Source: Chelydra serpentina
Lineage: Eukaryota > Chordata > Testudines > Chelydridae
DNA length: 64,000 nucleotides
Assembly: GCA_037349315.1 (NCBI GenBank)
Contig: JBAIAC010000007.1
Span: 3,162,001-3,226,000, forward strand
Direction of reading: 5' to 3'
Position numbers and translations under genes: made by a program. This document shows, piece after piece, positions 1 to 11,989 of this stretch. Numbering within the stretch: position 1 is the first letter of the stretch; each line of letters opens with the position of its first letter. The notes beneath the pieces were generated by a model, which did no database searches, had not been told where the DNA came from, and saw only the letters and a program-made list of their open reading frames with translations.

Positions 1-1851
1 TCCGGGAGCAGCATGACCGTTACCCCCTTTCAGTGCCTTCACGTTCAAATATGTGCAGAAAGAAAAAATCTTCACTTGCCAACTTTTGATGCAACCTAGA
101 AAGAAACAGCTCAGAAGAGTTCCTTTTTCCTGAGCAATGAAATTCGTGGTAAAGCACCATCTTGATTGTTCCCAAAGAGATTCATTTACAAAGATCAGTA
201 TAGGGGAGGCTTGTTTGGTCTCCCGAGATATATCTCATCCTCTGACAATTCACTGAGACCTTTGCTGTATCTAGCTATATGTGTATAATTATCTGCTCTG
301 ATACCTGAGCTTCAATGCAACAGCCTTATTGCGAGTAATCCAAACTATCCCCAAAGGCATGGCACACACAGAACGGTGGGGGAGGGGGGGGAAGGGCAGA
401 GGAGGGGCTGTGGACTTTCCCTCTTTTGCCTCTGGAAATCAGCGTTTTAAGGCCTTGTAGTCATTTCCTTGCTAGTGTGAGGAAACTTTTTGTACATTTA
501 TATAAAAAAGGAGGCCAGAAGTGCACACCCCCCATCTTACTTCCTAATATATTATGTCCTCCCCTGCCGAGTCCTGGGACTCAGTCTGGATTTGGTAACT
601 GAAGTAATATAAATGTTAGCTAAGACGCATTCCAGCAATATGGTTCCAATTTAAGCTTGTTTTGAAGTCTAAAGGACCAATATGTCTCACGGATTCTTCA
701 CTGGACATTTAGATCTCATGTCATTTGTGTAGGAGGGTAAGCAGCTCTCTAGAATCTCCTCCAGAAGTCAGATCCCTTCCCAAGTGAGATGCAAGGCAAT
801 AGAGAGCCCCTTGCATTTGCGGATAGCTTTCCTAACCTCTTTTGATCTTTAGGGCTTTGCTCAGGAAATTGCATTATATTTGCCAGGCCTGGCAGATAAA
901 TGAAGCAGAGTAGGTGCTGCACATTGTCACCAGTTTCGCTCCTTTTTTTCCATTGCTCTCAGCAGACAAGGCCGCCGCCTCCAAAGGAAGCCTCTCCCTG
1001 CAAGCTGTTTGCACTTTACTTCAATAACATGCGTCTCGCGATGCTGACTTTACTTGCGCAGACGTGCATTCTCCTGCCCCCTCTTCCTCCCTCACACCCC
1101 TCCGGAGCCCCTGCCTCAATCCAAGTAATGAGCTTACCCATGGAACTCATTGCCCTTTATCTTGCTGGGGAACGTGCACCTTTTGAACTGCCATCTGCAG
1201 ATTGTGTTGATGCACTGACTTGTTAACTGTGCCATACTGTGAAGGAAATGGCATGATTTAGATCAAGTGCTCAGGACGGCTGTTCATAAGAAACACTTGA
1301 GCCAAGCTGTTGCCGCTCAGGATGTGCCCTGGGGAGAGGGGTTTCGTTTCGGGTCATGCTCTTGCCTTGTATGAGGGCAGGCGCAAAGCACTGAAATCAC
1401 AGTCCTTCACTGAAGCTGAGGGGAGGGGGGAGAGAAGCATTATGAAACCATAGAAGCGAAGCTGCCAAATTAACTTCTCACCCTTTCAATCACACTCCAG
1501 AGGATAAAAGCCTAACATTTTTGCCTCAGAAACAGGCTCAGTTTACACCAAACAAGTTATTTCTCTAATTTATCAGACTTGCCAGCTATCATTCTAATTA
1601 CTGGAAACCTCAGACTTTTTATGAAATCAGATGTGCAGCCTTATTTGCATGGTTATAATATATTGTTAGGTAAATAGGACTTGGGGGAGGGGGGGAACGC
1701 AAAGTTTTTTGAAAAGGTCCTGCAGGTTTCTTAACACAGTTAGGGATTTAACACCACCACCAAAAAAATGTTTCTGGATTTAATTTTCTGAAAAAAGCAT
1801 CAACTTCCAACATAATGCAGCACAGCTAAAGTCAGCACACATGGAGGAGGC
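1..1851. other. No gene seen; mostly unique sequence
   Basis: I find no coding region I can support and no recognisable repeat here. A purine-rich run lies near 376-410 and another near 1420-1432. The stretch around 1490-1680 is AT-rich, free of obvious repeats, and holds an ATTTGCAT octamer (1643-1650) and a TAATTA homeodomain-type core near 1596. It could be conserved non-coding DNA, but that needs an alignment. Confidence 0.4.
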
Positions 1852-2040
1852 TTAAGAATATAAGAACAGCCATACTGGGTCAGACCAAAGGTCCATCTAG
1901 CCCACTATCCTGTCTTCCAACAGTGGCCAATGCCAGGTGCCCCAGAGGGAATGAACAGAACAGGTAATCATCAAGTGATCCATCCCGTCGCCCATTCCCA
2001 GCGTCTGGAAAACAGAGGCTAGAGACACCATCCCTGCCTT
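1852..2040 (-). mobile_element. CR1 LINE 3'-end fragment
   Basis: The stretch starts with TTAAGAATATAAGAAC and continues with the block 'CATACTGGGTCAGACCAAAGG', a very common 3'-terminal block of sauropsid CR1 elements read here from the opposite strand. Its position in full-length CR1 is recalled from the family. It is a 5'-truncated, non-coding copy of about 190 bp. I found no convincing target duplication. A short SINE sharing the same 3' block is the alternative. Confidence 0.7.
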
Positions 2041-2783
2041 TGACACAACTCATCAAAAGACTCCCCTAAATGTTTACCTCCAATCACAGAGCAGCGCAAG
2101 TAAAACTTAATAATGACAACAAACTAAGATCCAGAATTCAGAGCAGGGAGGGGAAGAAGGGAATCACTAGTCATGAAGAGTATCTGCATAGGCTGCTCAC
2201 CCAGACTTTCAGAACACGGACACTGATTTGTCCATTTTATGTAAATGGATGATTAGAGTCATTTTCTAAGACAAATTTACTTTTCTGCACACTCTAAATC
2301 TGTTTAGTCACTTTAAAGGTGTCAATTATTGGAGTACGCTAAGACTATGAATTTCTTAGTAATAGCTTTAATAACATTTTGAAATGAAAAGCAGATATCT
2401 TGAAGTTGGCTTACTTTGAAAAGACATATGAGTAGATCTGGTTTTAATTTCTATCCTATTCTACATCTGGAATCCCTTATAATTAAAACTAAAAGCTGGA
2501 CTACTACTTCCACCTGTCAAATGATGAAAAGATGAATGTACTAATAGGTTACTAAATAGCCCAACATGATAGAGTTTACTTTCCTGTTCTATACTGTAAA
2601 AAATAATTTTGGACATGAGACTAAAGGTCTTTGGTCATTACTAATAACATGTTTTGAATATTAACCTATATACCCCACTACCACCATCATCGGTGCCTTT
2701 TGAGTATTAAGCTCTCCAAATTGCACTTTATATATATTATATACTATATATATATACACACCTACTGCTGTAGTGTTCAAAAT

Positions 2784-2809
2784 CTTCTGATCTAGATGTA
2801 GATCAGAAG
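2784..2809. repeat. 10-bp perfect hairpin
   Basis: CTTCTGATCT (2784-2793) and AGATCAGAAG (2800-2809) are exact reverse complements around a 6-nt spacer. An AT microsatellite lies just before it (about 2728-2758). No coding context, so it is probably a chance or slipped palindrome rather than a terminator. Confidence 0.6.
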
Positions 2810-2940
2810 AGTTCATTGCCATTCTTCTTATCACTTCTTTCCCCTATCTTTGTTCTTTTCTTTCAACGCATTTTCTTCATTTTCTTCTATTAGCCATTTT
2901 AATCCATCAAGTGTGCCATGCATGCCCTCAAAAGTGAAAA

Positions 2941-2979
2941 CCTTTCCAGTGATTTCTATGGGCTTTGGATCAGGACCCC
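2941..2979. repeat. Half copy of GATCC...CAATGG palindromic repeat
   Basis: This holds the right half (GGGCTTTGGATCAGGACCCC) of the short palindromic family best seen at 56541-56612. The rest of 2066-3157 shows no gene and no other repeat I recognise. Confidence 0.5.
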
Positions 2980-3157
2980 AAAGGGATGACTGTTTGTGTA
3001 CATTATACATACTGATCTGCTCCCTTGGGTGTTTCACTGAGCGTGTACCATGATTTTTGTACCCATCTTTTTCATTACTTGGTTCCCCACCCATTTGTGT
3101 TGATCCATCTGTTGCATCTTCTCATAATCCTAGACTGATAGCTCTTCGGAGCTCACA

Positions 3158-3236
3158 TGTGTACAGCGCCAAGCATGGTGAGGCTCCGATACCTTATTGG
3201 GGCCTCTAGACTCAACCACAATATACATAAAATAAT
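3158..3236 (+). mobile_element. L2-like 3' tail fragment
   Basis: It contains GTACAGCGCCAAGCATGGTG followed by GGGGCCTCTAGAC and an A-rich end, as in L2-type LINE 3' ends of amniotes. A second copy is at 7019-7110. No open reading frame. The family assignment rests on the tail motif alone. Confidence 0.5.
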
Positions 3237-4272
3237 TGGATTGTTAATCTATATTTAATACATTAAAGTGTAATAAAAACATTTCCCAACATAAAAGAAT
3301 GTTCAATGTAGTTTCCCAAAGCACTGATACACCACACTGTAATATTTATATATGTATGGCCAGAGCATGAACCCCTTATAAGGTCAACAGGACTCCTGCT
3401 TCCCAGTGTGAGTAAAAGGTTTGCACTCTGGCCCTTCGTGGAGATTCTTTCCAACAAAATCTTCCCTACTGATCTTTAAAGCTGTTGCAAAAATTACAAG
3501 GGTACAAAATACATTTGCAGTTGTACAATTTTTTTTTAAATTACTGAAGAGTGAAGAATTTATTTTAAAAAGTAAACATTTGGCCTCATCTCTGGAGAAT
3601 CCTTGTAGCAGAGAGCCAGCTGTGTGGGCAGTCTCTAAAGATTAATCATCTTATTGCCTGCTCTTGTTTCTCTGTCCATAGAAATATGGAAATGGCCAAT
3701 ATGGAAAACAGAACTTAATTCTGATTGAAAAATACTTTGGGGGAGTCAAACACTGTGAAGCATTTACTCTGGAGTCGAATTACTCTTACTAATACCCTTA
3801 TTATTTCTCTTATTTGTACCATTATATCGTCGTCGCTGTTGCCATTTTCACTGAGGGGAGTAAGCAAAAAGAATCAGTTCTGAAAATCTCCACATGATGA
3901 TTTATAATAATGCTGCATTTTTATATTACTGTATTCCATGTTGGAAAGTCAAGTCTTGAGTCCTGGATGCCCACAGAGCTCCCAAAAATGCCTATTTGGC
4001 ACATTCAGGCTCCCAGACACGAAGATCCAAGTATAGTGTTTCATTTCAGCTGAAGTCTAATGGAAGGAGTTGTCCTAAGCGTTATAAATACAAGTACTTA
4101 ACTTTTTCGGTCCAAGCAAAGAGTGATGGTTCAAAAGCCTCTGCAAATAGGAAACGATGCAAGTATTAAACATTATAATGGGCACGGAGAGATATTGGTT
4201 AATGTTTACCCACTGGGATGTGGATGAACACTTTGTTGTGAAGGGCTTTCAGTTGTTAAGGTTAATACACTG
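3237..4272. other. No gene seen
   Basis: AT-rich sequence without a supportable open frame, splice-flanked exon or known repeat. Short open frames here have no family motif. Confidence 0.4.
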
Positions 4273-4354
4273 TGTCAGATCCTCAAGCTTGTATAAATCA
4301 GCATAGCTCCATTTCAGTGAATGGAACGACGCTGATTTATAGCAGCTGAGAATC
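4273..4354. repeat. Short palindromic interspersed repeat
   Basis: The two halves are roughly reverse complements: CAGATCCTCAAGC...ATAAATCAGC on the left and GCTGATTTATAGCAGCTGAG on the right. The same family recurs at 5057-5147 and, degraded, at 22001-22050. It has the look of a MITE about 80-90 bp long. Confidence 0.6.
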
Positions 4355-4360
4355 ACCATG

Positions 4361-4417
4361 CCACCCCCACCCCCACCCCCACCCGCACGTTTCCTCCTCC
4401 CCACCACCACCACCCCC
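4361..4417. repeat. C-rich simple repeat
   Basis: (CCCCCA)n near 4361-4385 is followed by CCA repeats near 4400-4416. It directly follows the palindromic repeat at 4273-4354. Confidence 0.85.
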
Positions 4418-5056
4418 GTCTTGGAGTGTATAACATGTACGCCCTAGAAAGGTTGATGACAAATTTGAAACTGCGTAGGAATATGCTGAACCAAAAGTCT
4501 GACTCAAACCCAGACAGGCTGTTTGCCTTTTAAATCACGAAGAGCTGCTCTCTTAAATGTTACTGTCAAAGGAGCATTTTTAAACATGCATCAAAACTCA
4601 ATGGCTGCACCCTCCAGTCTGTGCAGCGCACACCACATTCCATAAAAACTCAACCCCTTCTAGTGCCGATTCATAAATGATGTGTTGGTTTAATCTATTT
4701 TTCACAGGGGGTGTTTGAGAACAGGAAAATTAGAAACAGGTAGAACGGACTATTATTACTGTCTCGTACTTTGCTTTTGTACATGAGGATTGGATTAAGA
4801 TAACATCTGGTCTATATTTCTTGAACTATTTCCCTTTTATCACAAGAAAATCGGCAACCCATCTCACAACTGCTCTTAATTTAGATCTAAATATCACTGA
4901 TGAAACATTGTACAACATGCTGTTATCTATTAAAATGATTTCCCTGAAGGAAGAGTTGATACTTTTATATTTTCCAGCAAAGCCAACCATACTCCCCTTT
5001 AGCACTAACTGGTTACTTTATAATCATATGCTCAAATGTTAAAAACATAACGAGTC

Positions 5057-5147
5057 TGGGGCCAGATCCTCAGCTGGTGTAAATCTGTGTTGCTTCACAG
5101 GCGTCAGTGCAGTTATGCCAATTTACACCAGCTCAGGATCTTGACCC
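5057..5147. repeat. Short palindromic interspersed repeat
   Basis: GCCAGATCCTCAGCTGGTGT at the left pairs with ACACCAGCTCAGGATCTTG at the right, with a diverged middle. It is a better-preserved sister of the copy at 4273-4354. Confidence 0.65.
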
Positions 5148-5240
5148 ATTGGGAATACAGATTTTGATTCACTGAGAGCCTTCTGTTCCCATTGGCTTTA
5201 ACAAGAGTTGATGAAAGATAACCACATTCTTCAGACCATT

Positions 5241-5312
5241 CTGATTTAGCAAAGCACGTAAGCATGTGCTTAAAATTAAGCATGTGCTTAGATGCTTGGC
5301 TGAGTCAAAGCC
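5241..5312. repeat. Palindromic AAGCATGTGCTTA repeat
   Basis: Two inverted AAGCATGTGCTTA blocks are flanked by CTGATTTAGCAAAGC and its complement GCTTGGCTGAGTC. This is a short copy of the family seen at greater length at 21259-21480 and 58283-58525. Confidence 0.65.
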
Positions 5313-7018
5313 TTAATCTTCTCTTTTACACATACAGCAGATTAATAATAGATGGCCTTGAGTTTTTGTTTGGGCAGCAGACAGGTAGGGCACTGTATAT
5401 CTCCTATTTGGTTCAAACAAAAAAATTGTCAGTGGAATGCAGTAATCTTTTTTTCAGTACTTTGCAGAGTTCAAGTCCCCAGAAAGCAGCCTACTGAGTT
5501 CAGCAAATAAAAACTTCTGTTTTCTGTACGTGTCTATAATTCATTTCCATGGACAATAAATCAGAAAAAGAAACTAAAAGTATTTTACAGTCTCAAACTA
5601 TTTTGCATACCTTCACTGCACATCGGGTTTACCCATTTCCATTATATCATTGCCACATAAAACTGGAATTAGATAAGCATACACTCTATGCATTAACCAA
5701 TCTGCTCTGAAAGTATTTTGCACCATTTGGATATACCATTTGCTGCTGATCAGGGGAAAAGAAGAATCTGGAACTGTAGAAAAATCATCACCCTTTCTTT
5801 CAAAGCATATACAATCTGAAGGGGGAGACGCATACAAGGAATGTAATTGACTGTCAACCAGTCATCTTGTATTTTTGGAGGGAATTCTGAGAATAAAAAG
5901 TCTTTAGTAGTTATCGGTTGTCAGACTGGAGCCATTCATTTTTCACCTGCTTGTGTTTGTTGTCTGGCAACCAGTCAATGGTGCTATTAGTAGAATTAAG
6001 ATCCAGAAGAAAAGATTGCCCTGTAGGAGGTAAGATAAGGGCTGGAAAGTGTGGCTCGTTATCAATATCACAATAAGGAACAGGTCAGAAAGGATTCAGT
6101 GTAGGTTTCATTTCAAACAGATAATCTCTGCTGAAATAATAGCGTAATTGTTGCTTTGAAACCCTTATGTACTGCAGCACACTACAGCTCATTTGATACA
6201 AACTCTGGATTTTACTGAAGAACCTCAACAAGCCTGAAGCAGACACACAAAGTGAGGAAGGAAAGTGCAAAAGCGGAAAACTGCTTTATCCCATACTACC
6301 AGGTCAATATAGTGAAGCATAACTTATTATTTGGGGCAGTTTTATACTTTGATTTATGTCTCTTCTCTCCTTCAGACTGCTTTCTGTCTGGCTACAAAAA
6401 GTTTTGCTCTATATTCATGCAGTAACATAATACAAAATATTGCAAGAGTAACAACAAATGTCAATACAGTACATTGCCAAAACCCTGAACCCAGACAATG
6501 AATGAAACCTCTCCAGGGTAATTCCTTAAGACATATATATTAGTTTTACTCAAAGTCTTCAAAACAGTCATTAGCACAAGTTGTAATAGCAAGATGCAAT
6601 GGCAGCTGATGAGGACCAACATGATTTTTAGGTTTTTTGGGCAAAATGCCTGAACGTTGACCTTGAAAAGTAATTGCCGAGTGGGCTTTTCATTGTTCAG
6701 ATATTGTGCCAGTCTCTTAACCGTCTCCTTTGTAAATGTGGATTAACTGTTTGGGGATTAATCTGCTATTTGTGTTACTGCTTGTAGGAAGAAGCAACCG
6801 GCAAAATAGTTGAAGCTCTCTCTTTAGTCCTGAATGCATAAAATATATGCAGGTCAACAATAGAAAGGTGCAAAATAAACACAGTGGAAGGCATTCTCCC
6901 ACCCACTATGGCCCCATGCCATGTAGCAAATGGGGGCCTAAAAGCCCCACAAAGATGGACAGGGACGAATCCAGTCTGACACGGACAATGTGTGACCCAT
7001 TGCAAGCCTCATCTTTTT
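5313..7018. other. No gene seen; unique sequence
   Basis: About 1.7 kb without a recognisable repeat or exon. Open frames reach only about 75 codons and overlap on both strands, as expected for non-coding DNA. Confidence 0.4.
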
Positions 7019-7110
7019 GTTCTGTGTTTGTACAGTCTCTAGCACAATAGGGTCCTGGGTCACGACTAGTGCTCCCAGTTGCTATGGTAACACAAATAAA
7101 TAATAATAAA
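7019..7110 (+). mobile_element. L2-like 3' tail fragment
   Basis: TGTTTGTACAGTCTCTAGCA, then TAGGGTCCTGGGTC and a terminal run of AAATAAATAATAATAAA. It is the sister of 3158-3236 with a better-kept A/T-rich tail. Confidence 0.55.
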
Positions 7111-7474
7111 GGGAGGTAGGGCGGAGCAGAGCAGGGCTGTAAGGTCTGTTCTGAGCAGCTCTGTGCTGTGGAGCCACTTGTATCGGCCTTCATAGGGTTG
7201 GTATGATATAGAGATTCCTGAACTGCCTAAATTACTCCAGTGGCTGTTTCAGCTCCCAGAGTCAGGAGGCCACACAGATGGCATAAAGCCACCTGCTCCC
7301 TCAGGCCTAGAAGAGGCACAGAACAGAATGTCAACCGCTGAATTCTGTGGTTATCATGACCACAGATATGCATATGAATGTGTATATGTCTGCTCTATCA
7401 TAGGGCTCTCTGAAGCACCCCTCATTGTAGTAGCTAAGAAAGTGTGTGTGTGTGTGTTACTTTTTACTCCAACA

Positions 7475-8866
7475 GTAACTAGGCAGAATATTAAACAGAA
7501 ACTACTAAAGTTGAACATTTTTAAATCTGCAAGACTGGGCAACTTGCATCCAAGAGCTTTAAAAGAATTGGCTGAGGATCTCTGAGCCATTCATATTAGT
7601 ATTTAATAAACCTTGGAATACTGGGGAAATTCCAGAGGAGTGGGAAAAAAGCAAATGTGCCAATATTGAAAGGGTAAATGGAATGACCTGGATAATTATA
7701 GACTAGTTAGCCTGACAGGGATCCTAGGCAAAATCATGGAAAGGTTGCTGTGGGTAAAAAATCAAAGGATGGCAGCACAATTAATGCCAATCAACGTGGT
7801 TTTATGGAAAATAAGTCTTGCCACACAGACTTGATTTCAATTTTTGATGAGATTACATGTTTGGTTGATAGAGTTAACTGTGCTGACATAATGTACTTAG
7901 AGTTCTGTAAGGCATTTGATTTAGTACTGCACTACATTCTGATGAAAATATCAGTACGATACAAAAATCAATGTAGCATATATTACATGGGTTAATATAT
8001 GGCTAACTGATAGATCTCAAAAAGTCATAAATGGGAAATTATTATCTGGGGTTTCTAGTTAGGTCCCACAGAGATCTGTTTGTGGCCCAGTGCTATTCAA
8101 TATATCTTTATCAATGACTTAGAAGAAAATATAGAATCATTGATGGTAAAGACTTGGGCTGACTTGAATTGTAGACCTATACTCTTTATTTTTTTTCTAC
8201 AGTATAGGTCACACTTACAGGGTGGAGAACTGTAGTTTGGAAAACAGCAATCCTGAAAGGGATTTAGGGACCCGGGTGGACAATCAGTTTCATGTGAGCA
8301 CTGAGTGTGATGTGGTGGCTAAGAAAGCTAACACAATACTTGGATGTTTAAGCAGGGAAATACTGAGTAAAGTTGGAAGGTGGTATCAACACAGTATATG
8401 GCATTACTGGGTCCACTACTGGAATACTGTGCCCAGTTCTGGTGTCCACATTTCAAAAGGAGGCTGACAAATTGGAAAGGGTTCAGATAAGAACTACAAG
8501 AATGATTTGAGTCTGGAAAACCTACCTTACAGTGAGGGACTAAAGAAGCTTAATCTATTTAGTTTATCCAAAATAAGATTCAGAGGTGACTTGATCACAG
8601 TGTATACACACCTACATGAGAAGATTTCTGATAGTAGAGAGATTCTTAATCTAGCTGCAACAGGCATAACAAGATCCAATGGTTGGAAGCTAAAGCTAGA
8701 CAAATTTCAGATGAGAAATCAAATGCACATTTTTAACAGTCAAGGTAATTAACAACTGGAACAATTTATCTAGGGTTGTAGTGGATTCTCCATCACAAAG
8801 TCTTTAAATCAAGATGAAATATCTTTCTAAATGATACAATCTAGCTCAATCAGAAGTTACAGGCTT
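7475..8866 (+). mobile_element. Degraded CR1-family LINE
   Basis: Coding blocks of the CR1 reverse transcriptase follow in order but in different frames. There is a stretch like NLHPRALKELAEDL near 7540. A finger region, NYRLVSLTGI, follows near 7690. Then come GFMENKSCHTDLISIFDE at about 7799-7852 and a palm motif like DIMYLEFCKAFD near 7885. Beyond that are the connection segments KKANTILGCLSREI (about 8314) and LNLFSLSKIRFRGDLI (about 8546). Stops and indels break it throughout, and part of the palm region around 8150-8220 is missing. It lacks the 5' half (ORF1, endonuclease) and cannot be mobile. Confidence 0.85.
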
Positions 8867-9191
8867 GACGTTTAATACTACTTTGAAACAAGTGAACTTG
8901 ACCGGCAGCTAATATCTGGGGGTCAAGAACAGACTACGGGCACTTTAATAGCACAGGGTTTGGAAGCTTTGAGGAATATACAAAATAAATCCTTCTGCAA
9001 TAGTCAGAAGATCCTAGAAAGAAATGGTGTATGCATTTTTAAATTAAATGAACTGTATGCTTTTGGAGGCATTACCACTAACATTAGGTGATAAAGATAT
9101 TTCAGAGTAAACCAAAATAAAAACATTTTTGTTTCATGAAAAAGGCCTACTGAACTTCTAACAGGAATTGAGAACATTGCACCAATTAGAT

Positions 9192-9416
9192 CAGGGGTTC
9201 TCAACCTGGGGGTCGGGACGCCTCAGGGGGTCACGAGGTTATTACATGGGGAGGTCACAAGCTACCAGCCCCCACCCCTGACCCTGCTTTGCCTCCAGCA
9301 TTTATAATGGTGTTAAATATATTAAAAGTGTTTTTAATTTATAAGGGGGGGGGGTGTCGCACTTAGAGGCTTGCTATGTGAAAGGGGTCACCAATGCAAA
9401 AGTTTGAGACCCACTG
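9192..9416. mobile_element. Non-autonomous hAT element, 225 bp
   Basis: It starts CAGGGGTTCTCAACC and ends with the inverted match AGTTTGAGACCCACTG. The flanking 8 bp are identical (AATTAGAT at 9184-9191 and 9417-9424), the classic hAT target duplication. The interior contains a G run and no coding sequence. Confidence 0.92.
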
Positions 9417-9683
9417 AATTAGATTATTTTATCTACCCACTCAGAATAAGCAATTGATTTAACAGACACTTTGAGCAGAGATGCTAGTTCGTTTCTTTTT
9501 GTTGCTATTCAGTCATTTTTAGCCAACGCCGCATCCCACCCCCACCATATCTGTGATTCCTTAGTTTCCCTGGGGCTATTCCCTTGATAATTGGAGGAGC
9601 CGCAGGAACAAAAAGCTACAGCACAATGCTTTCTCTCTGCTGCAAGAACTGGTCAGTGACACACAGGGTCGGTCTGTCTAAGC

Positions 9684-10127
9684 CAGGGGTCTCAAACTCA
9701 AATGACCACAAGGGCTACATGAGAACTAGTGCATTGGCCTGAGGGCCGCATCACTGACACCCCTCTGTCGCTGCCCCCAGCCCCGCCCCCACTCCACCCC
9801 TTCCATGAGGCCCCACACCTGCCCCGCCTCTTCCCACCCCTTCCCCACCCCCATTCCAACCCCTTCCCCAAATCCCCGCCTCTGCCCTGCCTCTTCTCCG
9901 CCTCCTCCCCTGAGCGCACGGCTCCCCGCTCCTCCCCCCTCCCTCCTGGAAAACGCTAAGCGCCTTGGGAAACGCCTGGAGGTAGGCAGAGGAGCGGGAA
10001 CACGGCACGCTGGGGGGTGGTGGGGAAGGGGAGCTTGGCAGCCACAGGAAATAATGCGGGGGGGGGGGCAAGAGAGCTTGGCGGGCCTCAGGAAATAACC
10101 CCATGGGCCGCGTTTTTGAGACCCCTG
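9684..10127. mobile_element. Non-autonomous hAT element, 444 bp
   Basis: Terminal repeats are CAGGGGTCTCAAACTC and TTTTTGAGACCCCTG. The target duplication GTCTAAGC is exact (9676-9683 and 10128-10135). The interior is very C-rich on the + strand, and this produces long open frames on both strands that are not genes. It is the same family as 24607-25042. Confidence 0.93.
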
Positions 10128-10232
10128 GTCTAAGCTGTTGCTATCAAACCAGCCCAGTGTGAGCAAACATAAACATTGTGATGGTTAAAATAGCCTGCAG
10201 TAGGGGCCCAGAGGGAAAACAATCATGTCATT

Positions 10233-10393
10233 GGCTGTGTCTACACTGCCACTTTCAGCGCTAAAACTTTAGTTGTTGAGGGGTATGAAAAAACACCCCC
10301 CTGAGCGAGAAAAGCTGAAAAGCGCCAGTGCAGACAGCGCTTTATCGCCAGGAGCCGTGGCCGCACTGTAATGTGGTGGGTGTAGACATACCC
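10233..10393. mobile_element. Harbinger-like MITE
   Basis: Ends are GGCTGTGTCTACAC and GTGTAGACATACCC, a common terminal pair of sauropsid Harbinger-type MITEs. The interior contains an inverted GCGCT/AGCGC pair. The 3-bp target duplication is not clean (ATT versus GTT). Confidence 0.7.
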
Positions 10394-10417
10394 GTTGTCA
10401 TTTCTATGAGACATTTA

Positions 10418-10480
10418 GGGCCTGGTCCAACTGCTACAGGAGTCAGTGACACAGCTCCCATTGACTGCAACAGGAGCAGG
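10418..10480. repeat. Palindromic GATCC...CAATGG repeat copy
   Basis: GGGCCTGGTCCAACTGC on the left and CTCCCATTGACTGCAACAGG on the right are a diverged copy of the family best seen at 56541-56612. Confidence 0.45.
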
Positions 10481-11989
10481 GTGGACCTTTAGGGGGAACT
10501 CTTCTTCCCAACCCTTTGTGGAACTTGGCTGGGTACCGAGGAGCTCTGTGGCAGAGCACAGAAAGATTCTTTTCCCTCCTGCACAACTGGGGTGCAGCCA
10601 CTCCGCAGAAGCTACCCTAGTCTAATGAAGTAGTATCTTCATTAGGCGGGATGCTATTTGCTGGAGTATCCTCCGTGACCCTAGTGTGTCCTTCCTCCTC
10701 TAATGGGGAGTAGGACTTCAAACTATTTCAGAGGGTAGACCACATCTTAACAGAGATGGACACTTCCTCTCCTGTTTGCGTTCACGGGCACCATTTCCCC
10801 TCCCATTTGTGTTCTTGGGGCAACTATATCTCACATGGAGATATAATGACAGGAAGTTGTTTAATGTAATCTGAGCTTCCTTTCAATGCAATTTAGCATC
10901 TGAAAACAAAGAGGAGCCTGAACCATCTGACCAGCTACATCTCTGCTGGACACCAGCAAGTGCTCCACGGACCACAGGCTTTGAACTTCTGGACTAGAGC
11001 ATGATCCTAGGAATGAGTCCTCTGGCCATGCCCCTCTCCCACACAAACCCCATGCCATAGTCACCTGAAATCCTGCCCCACGGTCATGGAACTGCACTGA
11101 TTCTGGTGCCATGGGGCCCTCTGCAACCACAGAGGAGACAGTATCATCCTGTTTACACTTGATCTTCCTGGTGCATGTGAGTGAATGTAATGCTGGTGGG
11201 AAGTGTCAGAATTACCCCCAGGGAGACAGCCAACAGAGCAGGAACACAGCACAGACAGCAGCAATGCCAGCTTCCCTCACACTGCCACTCAGCCCTGTGC
11301 TGGAGGGACAACCTTTAGGAGGGAGGGTCGCTCCCATTCTGTGCCCATTCACTCCTGTGCCGCACAGCTGAGACGTTCATTCAGGGAACCAGACTTGATG
11401 GCATGTTTGTCAAACAGACATTTGTTCACCTAGATTGAGAGCACCAGACTCATTTCACCGAAGCCACTGGTCAAACAAACAGTAACAACTTTCCCTCTAG
11501 GTTGAAACCAGCTGCACTTGAACCAGCATTACAGCAATCTATAGATAAAAATCTCAGGGAGATATTACCAATGTTACCAAAATATTGGGTTTGCCTAGCT
11601 GAGAGCCAATAACAGCCAGACAGGGATAAGGAAAGAAGGTTACTTTATTTTGCAGAAAAAGGAGAGTTTGTGCCAAGTGACAGGACTTTAATTTATATAG
11701 ATATTACAGGTTTTTTATACACACTTAGATAAAGCCTTGGTTGTGTTAATATTTGATTGGTGCTTGCTAGACCTTGGATGTTTGCTATTTGGTCAGTAAA
11801 AACTGGTATAGGATAGCTGTCTCAGCTGAAAAAACACTATTTTTGTGTAAGTGAAGGACAACTGTAAAAATGCAAGGTTTTGCGTAGGCGAGGCATTTAC
11901 TTTCCCCTAGTGGCCTTTGGTTGCCATAGCTGCTGGCTGTTAAGGGGAGTTCATTGTAGCTTATGACTTTTACACCAATATTCTAATCC
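10481..11989. other. No gene seen
   Basis: No exon or repeat family recognised. The 11560-11830 part is AT-rich and could be old retroelement sequence, but nothing diagnostic is present. Confidence 0.35.

Noticed and set aside
9726..10166. 146-codon open frame on the - strand
   Set aside because: Lies almost entirely in the hAT 9684-10127, with open frames on both strands from C-rich composition.
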